Shown piece after piece: positions 37,069-45,792 of a stretch of 50,546 nucleotides of DNA; within the stretch, counting starts at the first letter, position 1, and the number at the start of each line of letters is the position of its first letter. The stretch is from the NCBI GenBank assembly GCA_903852585.1, contig CAINRG010000068.1, forward strand, positions 1 through 50,546, given 5' to 3'. The notes below the pieces were generated by a model. It was not told where the DNA came from, searched no databases, and saw nothing but the letters and a program-made list of their open reading frames with translations. A program made the translations under genes and the position numbers. This stretch comes from an uncultured Actinomycetes bacterium. Its GTDB lineage: Bacteria; Actinomycetota; Actinomycetes; Nanopelagicales; Nanopelagicaceae.

Positions 37069-37935
37069 TCGAACAAGATCAATTCCTAGCGCAATCAGCG
37101 CCACCCAAATAGTTAAGAATCCAATCCAACGACCTACCGGCATTGCTTCGTGACGAACAATAATGCCGATCAAAAATTGGATGGTTGGAGTGATGTATTG
37201 AAGCAATCCAATGATGGTAAATGGAAGACGATTTGTTGAACCATTAAACATGAGAAGAGGGATAGCGGTTACGGCCCCCGCGAGGAAGAGCAATAAAGTG
37301 AGTGTGAAACCATGGCCAAACTGCCCAGTGCCGTGGATGCCCATCCAAAGCAGATAACCCGCATATGGAATGAAGGAGATAATCGTTTCAATGGTGAGGC
37401 CTTCAAGGGCCCCCAATCCGAGTTGCTTTTTTACAAGTCCGTAACTGCCCCATGAAACTGCAAGAGCTAAAGCGATCCAGGGTGGCCGACCATAATCCAC
37501 TGTCAGGATGATGACGCCAGCTGCGGCAATGATTACAGAGAACCATTGAAGCTTTCTCATTTTTTCTTTAAGAAGTATTACGCCAAAAGCGATAATAATG
37601 AGTGGATTTATGTAGTAACCAAGTGCACATTCCACAACATGGCCATGGTTGACGCCCCAGATATATGTGAGCCAATTGACCGATATCAATACTGTAGAAA
37701 GTGCCAAACGCTTCATAACGTGAGGATTCTTTAAAAGCGAAAGTGTTGGTCCAAGTTTTTTAGTGTAAGAAAGAAGGGCAATGCAGAAAATCAACGACCA
37801 CACAGCTCGGTGGGCCACAATCTCGATGGAATTAGCAGGTTTGAGGAGCGGCCAATACAAGGGAAAGAGACCCCAGGTCGCATATGCAGAGACTCCGAGA
37901 GTTAGCCCAACTTTGTAATGGCGTTCTTGGTTAAT
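37027..37935 (-). CDS. RarD-like EamA transporter with probable ATT start
   Basis: This membrane protein of the EamA/RarD family has about ten helices; substrate unknown. The first ordinary start codon (TTG at 37860) begins at YWPLLKPA, which in RarD proteins is already the end of the first helix. Reading the same frame upstream gives a convincing N terminus (GLTLGVSAYATWGLFPLYWPLLKPA) back to a TAG at 37948-37950. That stretch contains no ATG, GTG, TTG or CTG. The ATT at 37933-37935 sits six bases after AGGAC-type Shine-Dalgarno bases, eight bases after the yajQ stop, and yields 302 residues, the normal family length. It is the last gene of the unit with the NCS1 permease and yajQ. Confidence 0.82.
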   Translation of the reverse strand: MNQERHYKVGLTLGVSAYATWGLFPLYWPLLKPANSIEIVAHRAVWSLIFCIALLSYTKKLGPTLSLLKNPHVMKRLALSTVLISVNWLTYIWGVNHGHVVECALGYYINPLIIIAFGVILLKEKMRKLQWFSVIIAAAGVIILTVDYGRPPWIALALAVSWGSYGLVKKQLGLGALEGLTIETIISFIPYAGYLLWMGIHGTGQFGHGFTLTLLLFLAGAVTAIPLLMFNGSTNRLPFTIIGLLQYITPTIQFLIGIIVRHEAMPVGRWIGFLTIWVALIALGIDLVRSGSSSNNRVTQAD

Positions 37936-37943
37936 TTTGCGTC

Positions 37944-38432
37944 CTATCTAAAATTCACGAATTGAACTGCAAAATCCCATGGATGGTCTTTTACCTGTTG
38001 AATCGCATCTTGGAGGTCATCACGACTCTTGCTGATAACTCGAAGCTCGTCTCCTTGAATCTGTGTTTTAAGAGATTTTGGGCCTTCATCCTTCAGAAAT
38101 TTTGCAATCTTCTTTGCATTCTCAGTTGATAGGCCTTCTTTAAATTCGCATGCAATCTTGTAAACCTTGCCGCTCAATTGAGGTTCCTTTGCATCAAGAT
38201 GCTTGAGGGAGACTCCACGTTTAATAAGTTTTTCCTTGAAAACTTCTAAAGCAGCCTTTGCACGTTCTTCCCCATCCGCTTCAATGTTGACCTTTTCACC
38301 CGACTTTTCGATCTTTGTCCCAGTGTTTTTAAAGTCAAAACGTGTTGCGATTTCACGATCGGTCTGATTGAAAGCATTATCAACTTCCATATGGTCGATC
38401 TTTGAAACGATATCGAAACTTGCGTCAGCCAT
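37944..38432 (-). CDS. yajQ: YajQ family nucleotide-binding protein
   Basis: This 162-residue cytoplasmic protein of two ferredoxin-like domains belongs to the YajQ family, some members of which bind cyclic di-GMP. The start [21 protein letters not shown] is the conserved family N terminus, and GGAGG lies eight bases upstream of ATG 38432, so I prefer it to the ATG at 38459 inside the permease gene. Typical blocks are [14 protein letters not shown] and [24 protein letters not shown]. It overlaps the permease stop by eight bases. Its role here is unknown. Confidence 0.93.
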   Translation of the reverse strand: MADASFDIVSKIDHMEVDNAFNQTDREIATRFDFKNTGTKIEKSGEKVNIEADGEERAKAALEVFKEKLIKRGVSLKHLDAKEPQLSGKVYKIACEFKEGLSTENAKKIAKFLKDEGPKSLKTQIQGDELRVISKSRDDLQDAIQQVKDHPWDFAVQFVNFR

Positions 38433-39852
38433 TTCGGCCCTCCTGCTTTCTGATTTCATGACGTGATAAAAGTATGTGTCCGATGAAGCCTATAACTAAA
38501 GCAAAGATAATGCCCACGTTCGCGTATGCCCAAGCACCGCTTTTTCCACCTATTGCACCCATGAAATAGCCTTGCCAAGAAAGCCATGAAGCAAAGGAGT
38601 TTGTGACAAATCCCCAGCCAACAATGGAGCCAATCACAAGTAAAGTTATTGAGCGAAGATTCCAAGAACCATATCGCCCTGTTGCGTTGAAGAGTTCAGC
38701 TTCAGAATAATCGTTTTTGCGCATCAATACGTCGGCAACAAATATCGCAGACCACACTGCAATAGGAACTCCAAGTGTGATGAGGAATCCCTGGAATGGA
38801 CCAAAAAAGTCCTTCTTAATCCAGACGATATAAATTGTGCCAAGAGTCATGATGAGACCATCGATGAAAGCTGCGATATGTCGTTTCACTGGGAAGCCAA
38901 TAGTTACAAGCGCAATGCCTGATGAGTAGAGATCCAATATAGATCCGCCTATGAGGCCCAGAACGGCTACAAAGGCGAAGGGAATCAAATACCACGTAGG
39001 AAGCAATGTAGTTAGTGCGCCAATTGGATCGGAAGCAATCTTTTCATTGAGTTTTGCGCTGCTTCCAGCCAAAGCACTGCCATAAATAACAAGAAGAATA
39101 GGAACAGCCGAAGCACCAAAAACTGTCCACCCAACAACCGCTTTACTTGAGGTTTCCCGTGGGAGATAACGGGAGTAGTCCGCTGCCGAATTTACCCAGC
39201 CAAGGCCGATTCCTGTTATGCCAAAAATCATCGCACCAATAAATGCTTGCGCATTTCCATGATGAAGATGTGAAACCAAATTCCATTTAATTGAATGTGC
39301 CGTCAGGGCGATATATCCAATAGTTAAAACAATTGTTGCAGATGTGAGCCATTTCTGTAATTTCATTATTGTCTTGAAGCCGAGAACACCACCAAAAATA
39401 GTTAAGCCGGCGGCGATTGCGAAACCAATAATCGCAGAAAGATTGTGGTCTATATGCCCGATACGCATAAAAACAGTTTGGAATGCTAACGTGGCGAGTG
39501 AAACTAATACAGTCTCCCAGCCAACAAAAATCAAATATGAGAGAAAACCTGGAAGTAGGTTTCCTTTAACTCCAAATGCTGCGCGTGAAAGAGTCAACGT
39601 AGGCGCACTCGATCGCTTTCCTGCGAGGGAACTTATTCCGACGAGGAGGAATGAGCCAACCGTTCCAAGAACTGCGGCAAATGTCGCCTGCCAAAAAGAG
39701 ATCCCAAAGCCGAGGAAAAATGAACCATAAGAGAGAGCGAGAAAGGAGACATTTCCTGCCGCCCAAGGCCAGAAGAGCGAGCGAGCCGAGCCATGTCTCT
39801 CATCACTTTTGATGAAATTAGCGCCGTTAAGTTCAATTCGCTGTGAAGGCAT
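38425..39852 (-). CDS. NCS1 family nucleobase/cytosine-type permease
   Basis: This 475-residue transporter with about 12 membrane helices matches the nucleobase:cation symporter-1 family (CodB/cytosine-purine-allantoin type). It starts with an [12 protein letters not shown] motif and continues with [29 protein letters not shown], and [17 protein letters not shown] in the middle. The substrate is probably cytosine, uracil, a purine or a related compound. Its place beside deoC and the nucleoside operon fits salvage, but this is by context only. A TAGACT box six bases before its ATG faces the deoC promoter. Confidence 0.88.
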   Translation of the reverse strand: MPSQRIELNGANFIKSDERHGSARSLFWPWAAGNVSFLALSYGSFFLGFGISFWQATFAAVLGTVGSFLLVGISSLAGKRSSAPTLTLSRAAFGVKGNLLPGFLSYLIFVGWETVLVSLATLAFQTVFMRIGHIDHNLSAIIGFAIAAGLTIFGGVLGFKTIMKLQKWLTSATIVLTIGYIALTAHSIKWNLVSHLHHGNAQAFIGAMIFGITGIGLGWVNSAADYSRYLPRETSSKAVVGWTVFGASAVPILLVIYGSALAGSSAKLNEKIASDPIGALTTLLPTWYLIPFAFVAVLGLIGGSILDLYSSGIALVTIGFPVKRHIAAFIDGLIMTLGTIYIVWIKKDFFGPFQGFLITLGVPIAVWSAIFVADVLMRKNDYSEAELFNATGRYGSWNLRSITLLVIGSIVGWGFVTNSFASWLSWQGYFMGAIGGKSGAWAYANVGIIFALVIGFIGHILLSRHEIRKQEGRNG

Positions 39853-39858
39853 TGGATA

Positions 39859-39882
39859 AGTCTACTAACCCTCTAGTAGATT
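39859..39882. promoter_or_regulatory. face-to-face leaderless promoters of the NCS1 permease and deoC, within an inverted repeat
   Basis: On the minus strand TAGACT (39859-39864) is followed by six bases and the permease ATG. On the plus strand TAGATT (39877-39882) is followed by six bases and the deoC ATG. A perfect 7-bp inverted repeat, TCTACTA (39861-39867) and TAGTAGA (39874-39880) with six bases between, overlaps both boxes. It could simply reflect the two -10 hexamers, or serve as an operator controlling both genes. Confidence 0.55.
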
Positions 39883-39888
39883 GAAGAA

Positions 39889-40578
39889 ATGGAAAAGAGC
39901 AAATACACACTCGCACAGGTAGCAAAAACTATCGACTCTGCACTATTAAAGCCAGAAATGACAGTTGATGAAGTGATTGCCGGATGCGAAATGGCGAAGA
40001 AATATCACGTTGCTTCTGTTTGCTGCCGCCCTGCCGATGTTGCTCTTTGCGCAGAACAATTAAAGGGAAGTGATGTCCTTGTGGGCACTGTAGTTGGATT
40101 TCCGCATGGCTCATCCTCTACAAAAACAAAGGTTTTTGAAACCGAACTTGCCGTCAAAGAAGGTGCTGTTGAAATTGATGTTGTCATCAACATCGGATAT
40201 ATGAAATCAGGTATGTACGATGCTGTTCGAGATGAAATTGCAGCTGTAGTAACGGCAGCCCAGGGATATCCAGTTAAAGTAATTCTGGAAAATGCTTACC
40301 TTACACATGATGAAATTGTGAAGGCTTGCCATCTCTCTGAAGAGGCCGGTGCGCATTATGTAAAGACATCGACTGGCTTTGCTCCGACTGGTGCAAAAAT
40401 CGAGGATGTAAAGCTCATGAAGGCATCCGTGTCTCCAAAGATGAAGGTCAAGAGTGCCGGGGGAGTCAAAAATCTTGACATGCTTCTTGAGTTTATGGAT
40501 GCGGGAGTATCGCGATCTGGAGCAAGCGCAACGGCTGCGATGCTCGATGAATTTATCGCCCGCTATGGCGATAAATAA
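39889..40578 (+). CDS. deoC: deoxyribose-phosphate aldolase
   Basis: This 229-residue TIM-barrel class I aldolase splits 2-deoxyribose-5-phosphate into acetaldehyde and glyceraldehyde-3-phosphate. The Schiff-base lysine is Lys 159 in HYVKTSTGF, with the second lysine in VKSAGGV (188) and acidic residue region EIDVVINIG (95-103). It finishes the path that begins with thymidine phosphorylase (deoA, on the other strand). The step between, phosphopentomutase, is not in this window. It is a one-gene unit whose stop is two bases from the stop of the convergent adenosine deaminase gene. Confidence 0.95.
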   Translation: MEKSKYTLAQVAKTIDSALLKPEMTVDEVIAGCEMAKKYHVASVCCRPADVALCAEQLKGSDVLVGTVVGFPHGSSSTKTKVFETELAVKEGAVEIDVVINIGYMKSGMYDAVRDEIAAVVTAAQGYPVKVILENAYLTHDEIVKACHLSEEAGAHYVKTSTGFAPTGAKIEDVKLMKASVSPKMKVKSAGGVKNLDMLLEFMDAGVSRSGASATAAMLDEFIARYGDK

Positions 40579-40580
40579 AA

Positions 40581-41672
40581 CTATTCTGCAGAAATTTTTG
40601 CGTAAGCAGGTTTTACTATCTCTTCTATAATTTTGAGGCGCTCATCAAATGGGATAAAAGAGCTCTTCAGCGCGTTAATAGTCACGCGTTGTAAGTCCTT
40701 GAATGTCCAGTCGAATGCGTTTACAACTTCTTGCATTTCATGCGACATAGATGTGCGGCTCATGAGGCGATTATCGGTATTGAGAGTGACGCGGAATTGA
40801 AGTTTTGCGAGAATTCCGATTGGGTGGGATTTAATATCTTTTGCAGCACCTGTTTGTAAATTCGAAGTTGGGCAAAGTTCTAGTGGGATGCGACGATCTT
40901 TTACATATGATGCAAGGCGTCCCAATCTTGGGGTTGGACCGCTCAAATCAATGTCATCGATGATTCGGACCCCGTGGCCCAAACGTTCTGCTCCACACAT
41001 TTGAATAGCCTGCCAAATAGAAGGCAATCCATAGGCCTCTCCAGCATGAATGGTGAAATGTGCATCTTCCTGGCGAAGGTAATTAAAGGTCTCAAGTTGG
41101 TTTGTAGGTGGAAAGCCATCTTCAGGACCCGCGATATCAAATCCAACAACGCCTTTATCTCTATATTCAACGGCTTTCTCAGCAATTTCTTGTGCAACGT
41201 TATTTTGCCTAAGAGCACACAAAAGAGATTCAACGCGGATAGTAAATCCTTCGGCTGCTGCTTCTTTTTCACCCGCTCGATAGCCTTCAAGTGTTGCTTC
41301 AATAACCTCGTTGAGAGATAAACCTTTTTCGGTAAATAATTCTGGCGCTCCACGTACTTCTGCGTAAACAACGCCATCTCGTGCAAGATCAAGAGCGCAT
41401 TCACGTGCAACGCGGATAATGTCTTCGCGAGTTTGCATGACAGCAACTGTGTGAGCAAAAGTTTCAAGATATCGTTCAAGGGAACCGGAGTTACAGGATT
41501 CTTCAAACCAATCAGCAAGTTTTTCTGGATCAGTTGTTGGAAGAGGATAGCCAATCCGTTCAGCGATCTCGATGATTGTTTGGGGGCGCAACCCTCCATC
41601 AAGATGATCATGCAAAAGCACCTTAGGAATTCGCTTTATTTGATCGGGTGTTGGCTTGCTTGTAAGTGACAC
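40581..41672 (-). CDS. add: adenosine deaminase
   Basis: This 363-residue zinc hydrolase of the amidohydrolase fold converts adenosine and deoxyadenosine to inosine forms. The metal-binding HDHLDG lies near residues 21-26, then [10 protein letters not shown], the catalytic GHGVRI region and ITLNTDNRL-like [10 protein letters not shown] with the last aspartate. I choose the GTG at 41672, preceded by GAGGGA. A TTG at 41684 lies inside deoA and lacks a ribosome site. It is last in the nucleoside operon, directly after deoA. The change from the usual HxHLDG context to HDHLDGG is common in actinobacterial enzymes. Confidence 0.92.
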   Translation of the reverse strand: MSLTSKPTPDQIKRIPKVLLHDHLDGGLRPQTIIEIAERIGYPLPTTDPEKLADWFEESCNSGSLERYLETFAHTVAVMQTREDIIRVARECALDLARDGVVYAEVRGAPELFTEKGLSLNEVIEATLEGYRAGEKEAAAEGFTIRVESLLCALRQNNVAQEIAEKAVEYRDKGVVGFDIAGPEDGFPPTNQLETFNYLRQEDAHFTIHAGEAYGLPSIWQAIQMCGAERLGHGVRIIDDIDLSGPTPRLGRLASYVKDRRIPLELCPTSNLQTGAAKDIKSHPIGILAKLQFRVTLNTDNRLMSRTSMSHEMQEVVNAFDWTFKDLQRVTINALKSSFIPFDERLKIIEEIVKPAYAKISAE

Positions 41673-41673
41673 G

Positions 41674-42969
41674 TTATCCCTCAATTCGATCGAGAATTAA
41701 TGGTAATCGGTGAATAGGATCGTTCTCTGAACCGATGGTGAACGAATTCTGAAGAGCATCTAAAGCTCGATCAAATCGCGCTGGTTCATCCGTGTGCATC
41801 GTATACAGAGGAGCACCTGCTTGAATCTTTTCGCCTGGTTTTACATGAATTTCTATACCTGCTCCAAGTTGGAGTTTTTCGCCTTGAACAGAACGACCTG
41901 CCCCAAGCCGCCATGCCCCAACTGCAACATCCATCGCATCCATGCGAGTTAGCACTCCAGATGTTGGAGCCAAGATTTGTTGCTTTTCCTTTGCAACAGG
42001 AAGTTTTCCATCTGGATCCCCGCCTTGCGCCGAAATCATTCTGCGCCAGTGATCCATTGCAGCACCATTTTTTAACGCATCTGCTGGATCCATCAATGGT
42101 TTTACTTTTGCGGCATCAAGCATTTCACGGGCAAGAATCAGAGTTAATTCCACAACATCTGCTGGGCCACCGCCGGCAAGGACTTCTACGGATTCACGAA
42201 CTTCTAGAGCATTTCCTGCCGTTAATCCAAGTGGAATATCCATTGCGGTTACAAGCGCACGTGTTGTGACCCCAGCACGCTTTCCAAGTTCCACCATGGT
42301 CCGTGCAAGTTCGCGGGCATCATCCGGGTCACTCATAAAAGCGCCTGAGCCGGTTTTCACATCGAGAATAAGAGCACTTGTTCCTTCAGCAATCTTCTTG
42401 CTCATAATGCTAGAAGCAATGAGTGGAATCGCCTGAACCGTCGCAGTGACATCTCGAAGTGCATAGAGCTTTTTATCGGCGGGAGCTAAGCCTGCGCCAG
42501 CTGCACAAATCACTGCTCCAACATCTTGGAGAACTTTCAACATTTCAGCGTTTGTGAGCGAGGCTTTCCATCCTGGAATGGATTCGAGTTTGTCCAAAGT
42601 TCCGCCGGTATGCCCAAGACCGCGACCAGAGAGTTGTGGAACAGCGGCACCGCAGGCTGCTACGAGAGGTGCTAGTGGGAGAGTGATCTTGTCGCCGACT
42701 CCACCGGTTGAATGTTTATCAACGGTGGGGCGTGAGAGCGCAGACCAATTCATTCGCTCGCCAGAATTAATCATGGCATCAGTCCATCGAGAAATCTCGC
42801 GGGAGTTCATTCCATTTAAAAGAATAGCCATCAAAAGGGCAGACATCTGCTCGTCAGCAACTATTCCGCGCGTGTACGCATCGATGATCCAATCAATATG
42901 CGCATCGGATAGTTCATGCTTATCACGCTTTGCGCTGATGACTTCAACAGCTGCAAACGGCTCAGTCAT
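41674..42969 (-). CDS. deoA: thymidine (pyrimidine-nucleoside) phosphorylase
   Basis: This 431-residue phosphorylase releases the base from thymidine or deoxyuridine (and possibly uridine), making deoxyribose-1-phosphate. The phosphate-binding signature [11 protein letters not shown] is at 84-94, and the C-terminal domain has the LGAGR...[18 protein letters not shown] type biotinyl-like fold. It overlaps cdd by four bases (ATGA). Together with cdd upstream, it can turn deoxycytidine into uracil and sugar phosphate. Whether it prefers thymidine or accepts all pyrimidine nucleosides cannot be decided by eye. Confidence 0.94.
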   Translation of the reverse strand: MTEPFAAVEVISAKRDKHELSDAHIDWIIDAYTRGIVADEQMSALLMAILLNGMNSREISRWTDAMINSGERMNWSALSRPTVDKHSTGGVGDKITLPLAPLVAACGAAVPQLSGRGLGHTGGTLDKLESIPGWKASLTNAEMLKVLQDVGAVICAAGAGLAPADKKLYALRDVTATVQAIPLIASSIMSKKIAEGTSALILDVKTGSGAFMSDPDDARELARTMVELGKRAGVTTRALVTAMDIPLGLTAGNALEVRESVEVLAGGGPADVVELTLILAREMLDAAKVKPLMDPADALKNGAAMDHWRRMISAQGGDPDGKLPVAKEKQQILAPTSGVLTRMDAMDVAVGAWRLGAGRSVQGEKLQLGAGIEIHVKPGEKIQAGAPLYTMHTDEPARFDRALDALQNSFTIGSENDPIHRLPLILDRIEG

Positions 42970-43367
42970 TTCTTATGTGCCTCTAAATCATCAGGTCCAA
43001 AAGCCCACGGAAGCAATGTGGACATCGGAGCAGGGCCATCAGGAGTCATGAATTGAAGGTTATTTCCTCCGTGCTCAAAGAGAAGTTGGCGACAGCGCCC
43101 ACACGGAGAAAGAAAATTACCTTCGCTGTCGACGCAGACGGCTGCAATAAGTCGCCCGCCTCCAGTCGCTGTGAGATGTGAAACCAATCCACATTCGGCA
43201 CATAAACCTAATCCGTAACTTGCATTTTCAACATTGCATCCGGTGACGATACGACCATCGTCGACAAGAGCTGCGACACCAACGGGAAATTTCGAATACG
43301 GGGCATATGCACTCTTCATAATCTTCTTTGCTTCCTCATGAAGAAGCTCCCAATTAATATGTGTCAT
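42966..43367 (-). CDS. cdd: cytidine deaminase
   Basis: This 133-residue zinc enzyme is of the small homotetrameric type. The catalytic C-A-E (56-58, in GLCAECGL) and PCGRC (88-92) motifs bind zinc and provide the proton shuttle, and YAPYSKFPVG is the N-terminal family block. It converts cytidine and deoxycytidine to uridine forms before phosphorolysis by DeoA. Its ATG overlaps the stop of the second permease gene (TAATG), so uptake and use are co-translated. Confidence 0.96.
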   Translation of the reverse strand: MTHINWELLHEEAKKIMKSAYAPYSKFPVGVAALVDDGRIVTGCNVENASYGLGLCAECGLVSHLTATGGGRLIAAVCVDSEGNFLSPCGRCRQLLFEHGGNNLQFMTPDGPAPMSTLLPWAFGPDDLEAHKK

Positions 43368-44620
43368 TAGTGACTTCCGCGTGAGTAGGGAACTCCATCA
43401 GCAGCAGGTGCTCGTACACGCCCAACAAGCCCTGATACGGCGATAATCGTTGCAATGTATGGAACCATCAACATGAACTCTGATGGAATGGATACGCCGA
43501 TGATAGTTAACGTTCCAGATAAATTATCTGCAAAGCCGAAGAGAAGTGCAGCCGTAACAGCTCCCATAGGGCTCCACTTACCAAAAATGAGAGCAGCAAG
43601 TGCAATAAAACCAGCACCTGCAGTCATCTCTTTACCAAAACTGCCGACAGAGCCGACTGTGAAATATGCACCGCCAAGACCGGAGACAAGGCCTGCAATC
43701 AAAACATTGCGGAAGCGAAGTTTGTTGACATCAATTCCAACAGAGTCGGCAGCAGTTGGATGCTCGCCGATTGCGCGTGTGCGTAGGCCCCACTTTGTCT
43801 TAAAGAGAGCAAAAACAATAATTCCAACGATGAGATACATCAAATAGACAATGATTGTTTGGTTGAAAAAGATAGGCCCAATAATTGGTAATTTTCCAAT
43901 GAAGGGAATTTCAATACGAGAGAAAGAAGGCCCGGTGTTCCATGTTTGTTGATATGGAATAAGTAGTTTCTTATAGAGGAAGTCTGTAAGGCCGATGACG
44001 AGAACATTGAGAACAAAGCCGAGAATGACTTGGTCAACTGAGAACTTGATTGCGAATGTCGCAAGGAGAAGAGAGATCGTTGCGCCAGCTAAAGGGGCAA
44101 CGATGAGGCCAAATGTTGTCTTGTGAGTCAGGCTGGCAACAACACCTGATGCAAAGGCTCCTGCAAGGAGTTGGCCTTCAATAGCGATATTAATAACACC
44201 AGAGCGCTCACAAAGAAGTCCAGACATCGATCCAAAAATCAATGGCACTGCAAGCATGAGGCTGCCCTGGAGAAGCCCTGTCATCGGAATAAATTTTCCA
44301 TTTGCTGCCCAACAGAGAAATGACATCACAAGAGCGAATGCTGCAAAGCCCGTTCCTACAACTGGGCTCTTGTTTGCACGGACAAGAAATATTCCCAAGA
44401 TTGTCGCAACTATTGCAAGCCCAGCAAATATTCGTGACCCTGTTGTGGATTGAATAACCCATTGATGAATGATGACCCATTCTTTTCCAAGCTGGAATCC
44501 AAATGTGGTCTTGTTACTTGATTGCGAAGAGAATCCAAATTGATAAAGAGCACCAAGGGCAAGCACAAATACAACTGCGAGAAGTCGAAGCTGGCGCTTT
44601 TGAGCATTAGAGAAGACCAT
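43367..44620 (-). CDS. nucleoside ABC transporter permease 2
   Basis: This 417-residue membrane protein with about ten helices belongs to the BPD-transporter type 2 permeases found with BMP-family binding proteins (the Bacillus NupQ/YufQ type). GSMSGLLCERSGVINIAIEGQLLAGAFASG is the signature block, and the cytoplasmic coupling helix lies near RAIGEHPTAADSVGIDVNK. I choose the ATG at 44620, which overlaps the preceding stop as TAATG and has GGA at a good distance. The ATG at 44632 is possible but has its purine run directly against the codon. Confidence 0.9.
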   Translation of the reverse strand: MVFSNAQKRQLRLLAVVFVLALGALYQFGFSSQSSNKTTFGFQLGKEWVIIHQWVIQSTTGSRIFAGLAIVATILGIFLVRANKSPVVGTGFAAFALVMSFLCWAANGKFIPMTGLLQGSLMLAVPLIFGSMSGLLCERSGVINIAIEGQLLAGAFASGVVASLTHKTTFGLIVAPLAGATISLLLATFAIKFSVDQVILGFVLNVLVIGLTDFLYKKLLIPYQQTWNTGPSFSRIEIPFIGKLPIIGPIFFNQTIIVYLMYLIVGIIVFALFKTKWGLRTRAIGEHPTAADSVGIDVNKLRFRNVLIAGLVSGLGGAYFTVGSVGSFGKEMTAGAGFIALAALIFGKWSPMGAVTAALLFGFADNLSGTLTIIGVSIPSEFMLMVPYIATIIAVSGLVGRVRAPAADGVPYSRGSH

Positions 44621-45792
44621 TAGCCATTCCATCCCTTCGCTGTCATTGCATCCTTTGTCTTGAGGTTTTTCACTCTGAAGATAAAGCGGACCAGTGTTGG
44701 GGCTGCAATAAAGAGAACGATTAAAGCTTGGATCACAAGAACAATATCGAGTGGAGTCGTTGTATTTGATTGCATCGTGCGACCGCCCGTACGAAGAGCG
44801 CCAAAGAGGAGCGCGGCAAGTACTGTTCCGGTCGGCTTAGCTCGCCCAAGGAGGGCAACAGTGATGGCATCAAAGCCGAAGGAGCCGCCGATATCGGCCG
44901 TGAGAGCATGCTCGCTTCCTAGAACGTGTACGCCGCCGCCTAGTCCAGCAAGAGCGCCACAGAGTGCCATAGTCGCGATTGTTACCCGAGAGACCGAGAT
45001 ACCCGCGGTCTTTGCAGCAGCAGCATTGGCACCAACAGCACGGAATTGGAATCCAATTGTTGTTCTGTTGAGAAGCCACCAGACAAAATAAGCAGCAAGA
45101 AGGGCTATCAAAATTCCAGCATGCAATCTGAAGTTTGCTCCAGCCAAATGTGGAAGCTGAGCACTTGGATTTACTTCAGGAGCAATCGGATCAATTCTAC
45201 GTGGGCGAAGAAATGTTGTTGTTTTGAGAATCCAGAGAATGAAGAAGCCGGCGATGTAGTTGAGCATGATTGTCACAATGACTTCATGGGCGCCAGTTCG
45301 TGCTTTGAGAAGTCCGACAAATCCACCATAGAGAGCAGATAAGGCAATCGCTGCACCAAGAGCAAGAAAGACATGAAGAACGGGAGAGAAATGGAAATGG
45401 AATCCAACATACGAAGCGCCAATTGCACCGAAGATAAATTGACCTTGAGCTCCAATATTAAATAGACCAGATTGGAAAGCAAGAGCGACTGCAAGGCCAG
45501 TCAATATAAGAGGAGTGGCTGTGACTATAGTTTCAGAGAGCGGATAAAAACCTTGCCAGACTGTGTGACCGTGCGCAAGATTTGGATCAAAAATCGATCC
45601 TTGGAAAAGTGCCAAGTAGGCATTTCCTACCGTAGAAAGTGCTGTTGTCATGAATTTTAGTGGATGGGATGCTTCCTTGAGAACTTTTGCATCCGAAAGC
45701 GCAATAAACAAACCTGAAATGACAAATGCAAGAAGGAATGAGAGCGCAGGAAGAAGAGCGGTTCCAGCTATGCGATTCCAAAACTTTTTCAC
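44620..45792 (-). CDS. nucleoside ABC transporter permease 1
   Basis: This 390-residue membrane permease is of the same type (NupP/YufP). GLAVALAFQSGLFNIGAQGQFIFGAIGASYVG is the family block, the middle has LLKARTGAHEVIVTIMLNYIAGF, and RAVGANAAAAKTAGISVSRV is the coupling region. It forms the membrane channel with the second permease. The GTG start overlaps the ATPase stop by four bases. Confidence 0.91.
   Translation of the reverse strand: MKKFWNRIAGTALLPALSFLLAFVISGLFIALSDAKVLKEASHPLKFMTTALSTVGNAYLALFQGSIFDPNLAHGHTVWQGFYPLSETIVTATPLILTGLAVALAFQSGLFNIGAQGQFIFGAIGASYVGFHFHFSPVLHVFLALGAAIALSALYGGFVGLLKARTGAHEVIVTIMLNYIAGFFILWILKTTTFLRPRRIDPIAPEVNPSAQLPHLAGANFRLHAGILIALLAAYFVWWLLNRTTIGFQFRAVGANAAAAKTAGISVSRVTIATMALCGALAGLGGGVHVLGSEHALTADIGGSFGFDAITVALLGRAKPTGTVLAALLFGALRTGGRTMQSNTTTPLDIVLVIQALIVLFIAAPTLVRFIFRVKNLKTKDAMTAKGWNG

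Noticed and set aside
40943-41611. 222-codon minus-strand frame overlapping adenosine deaminase in another frame
   Set aside because: The true frame contains the full deaminase motif set; the alternative reads as Lys/Leu-rich noise.
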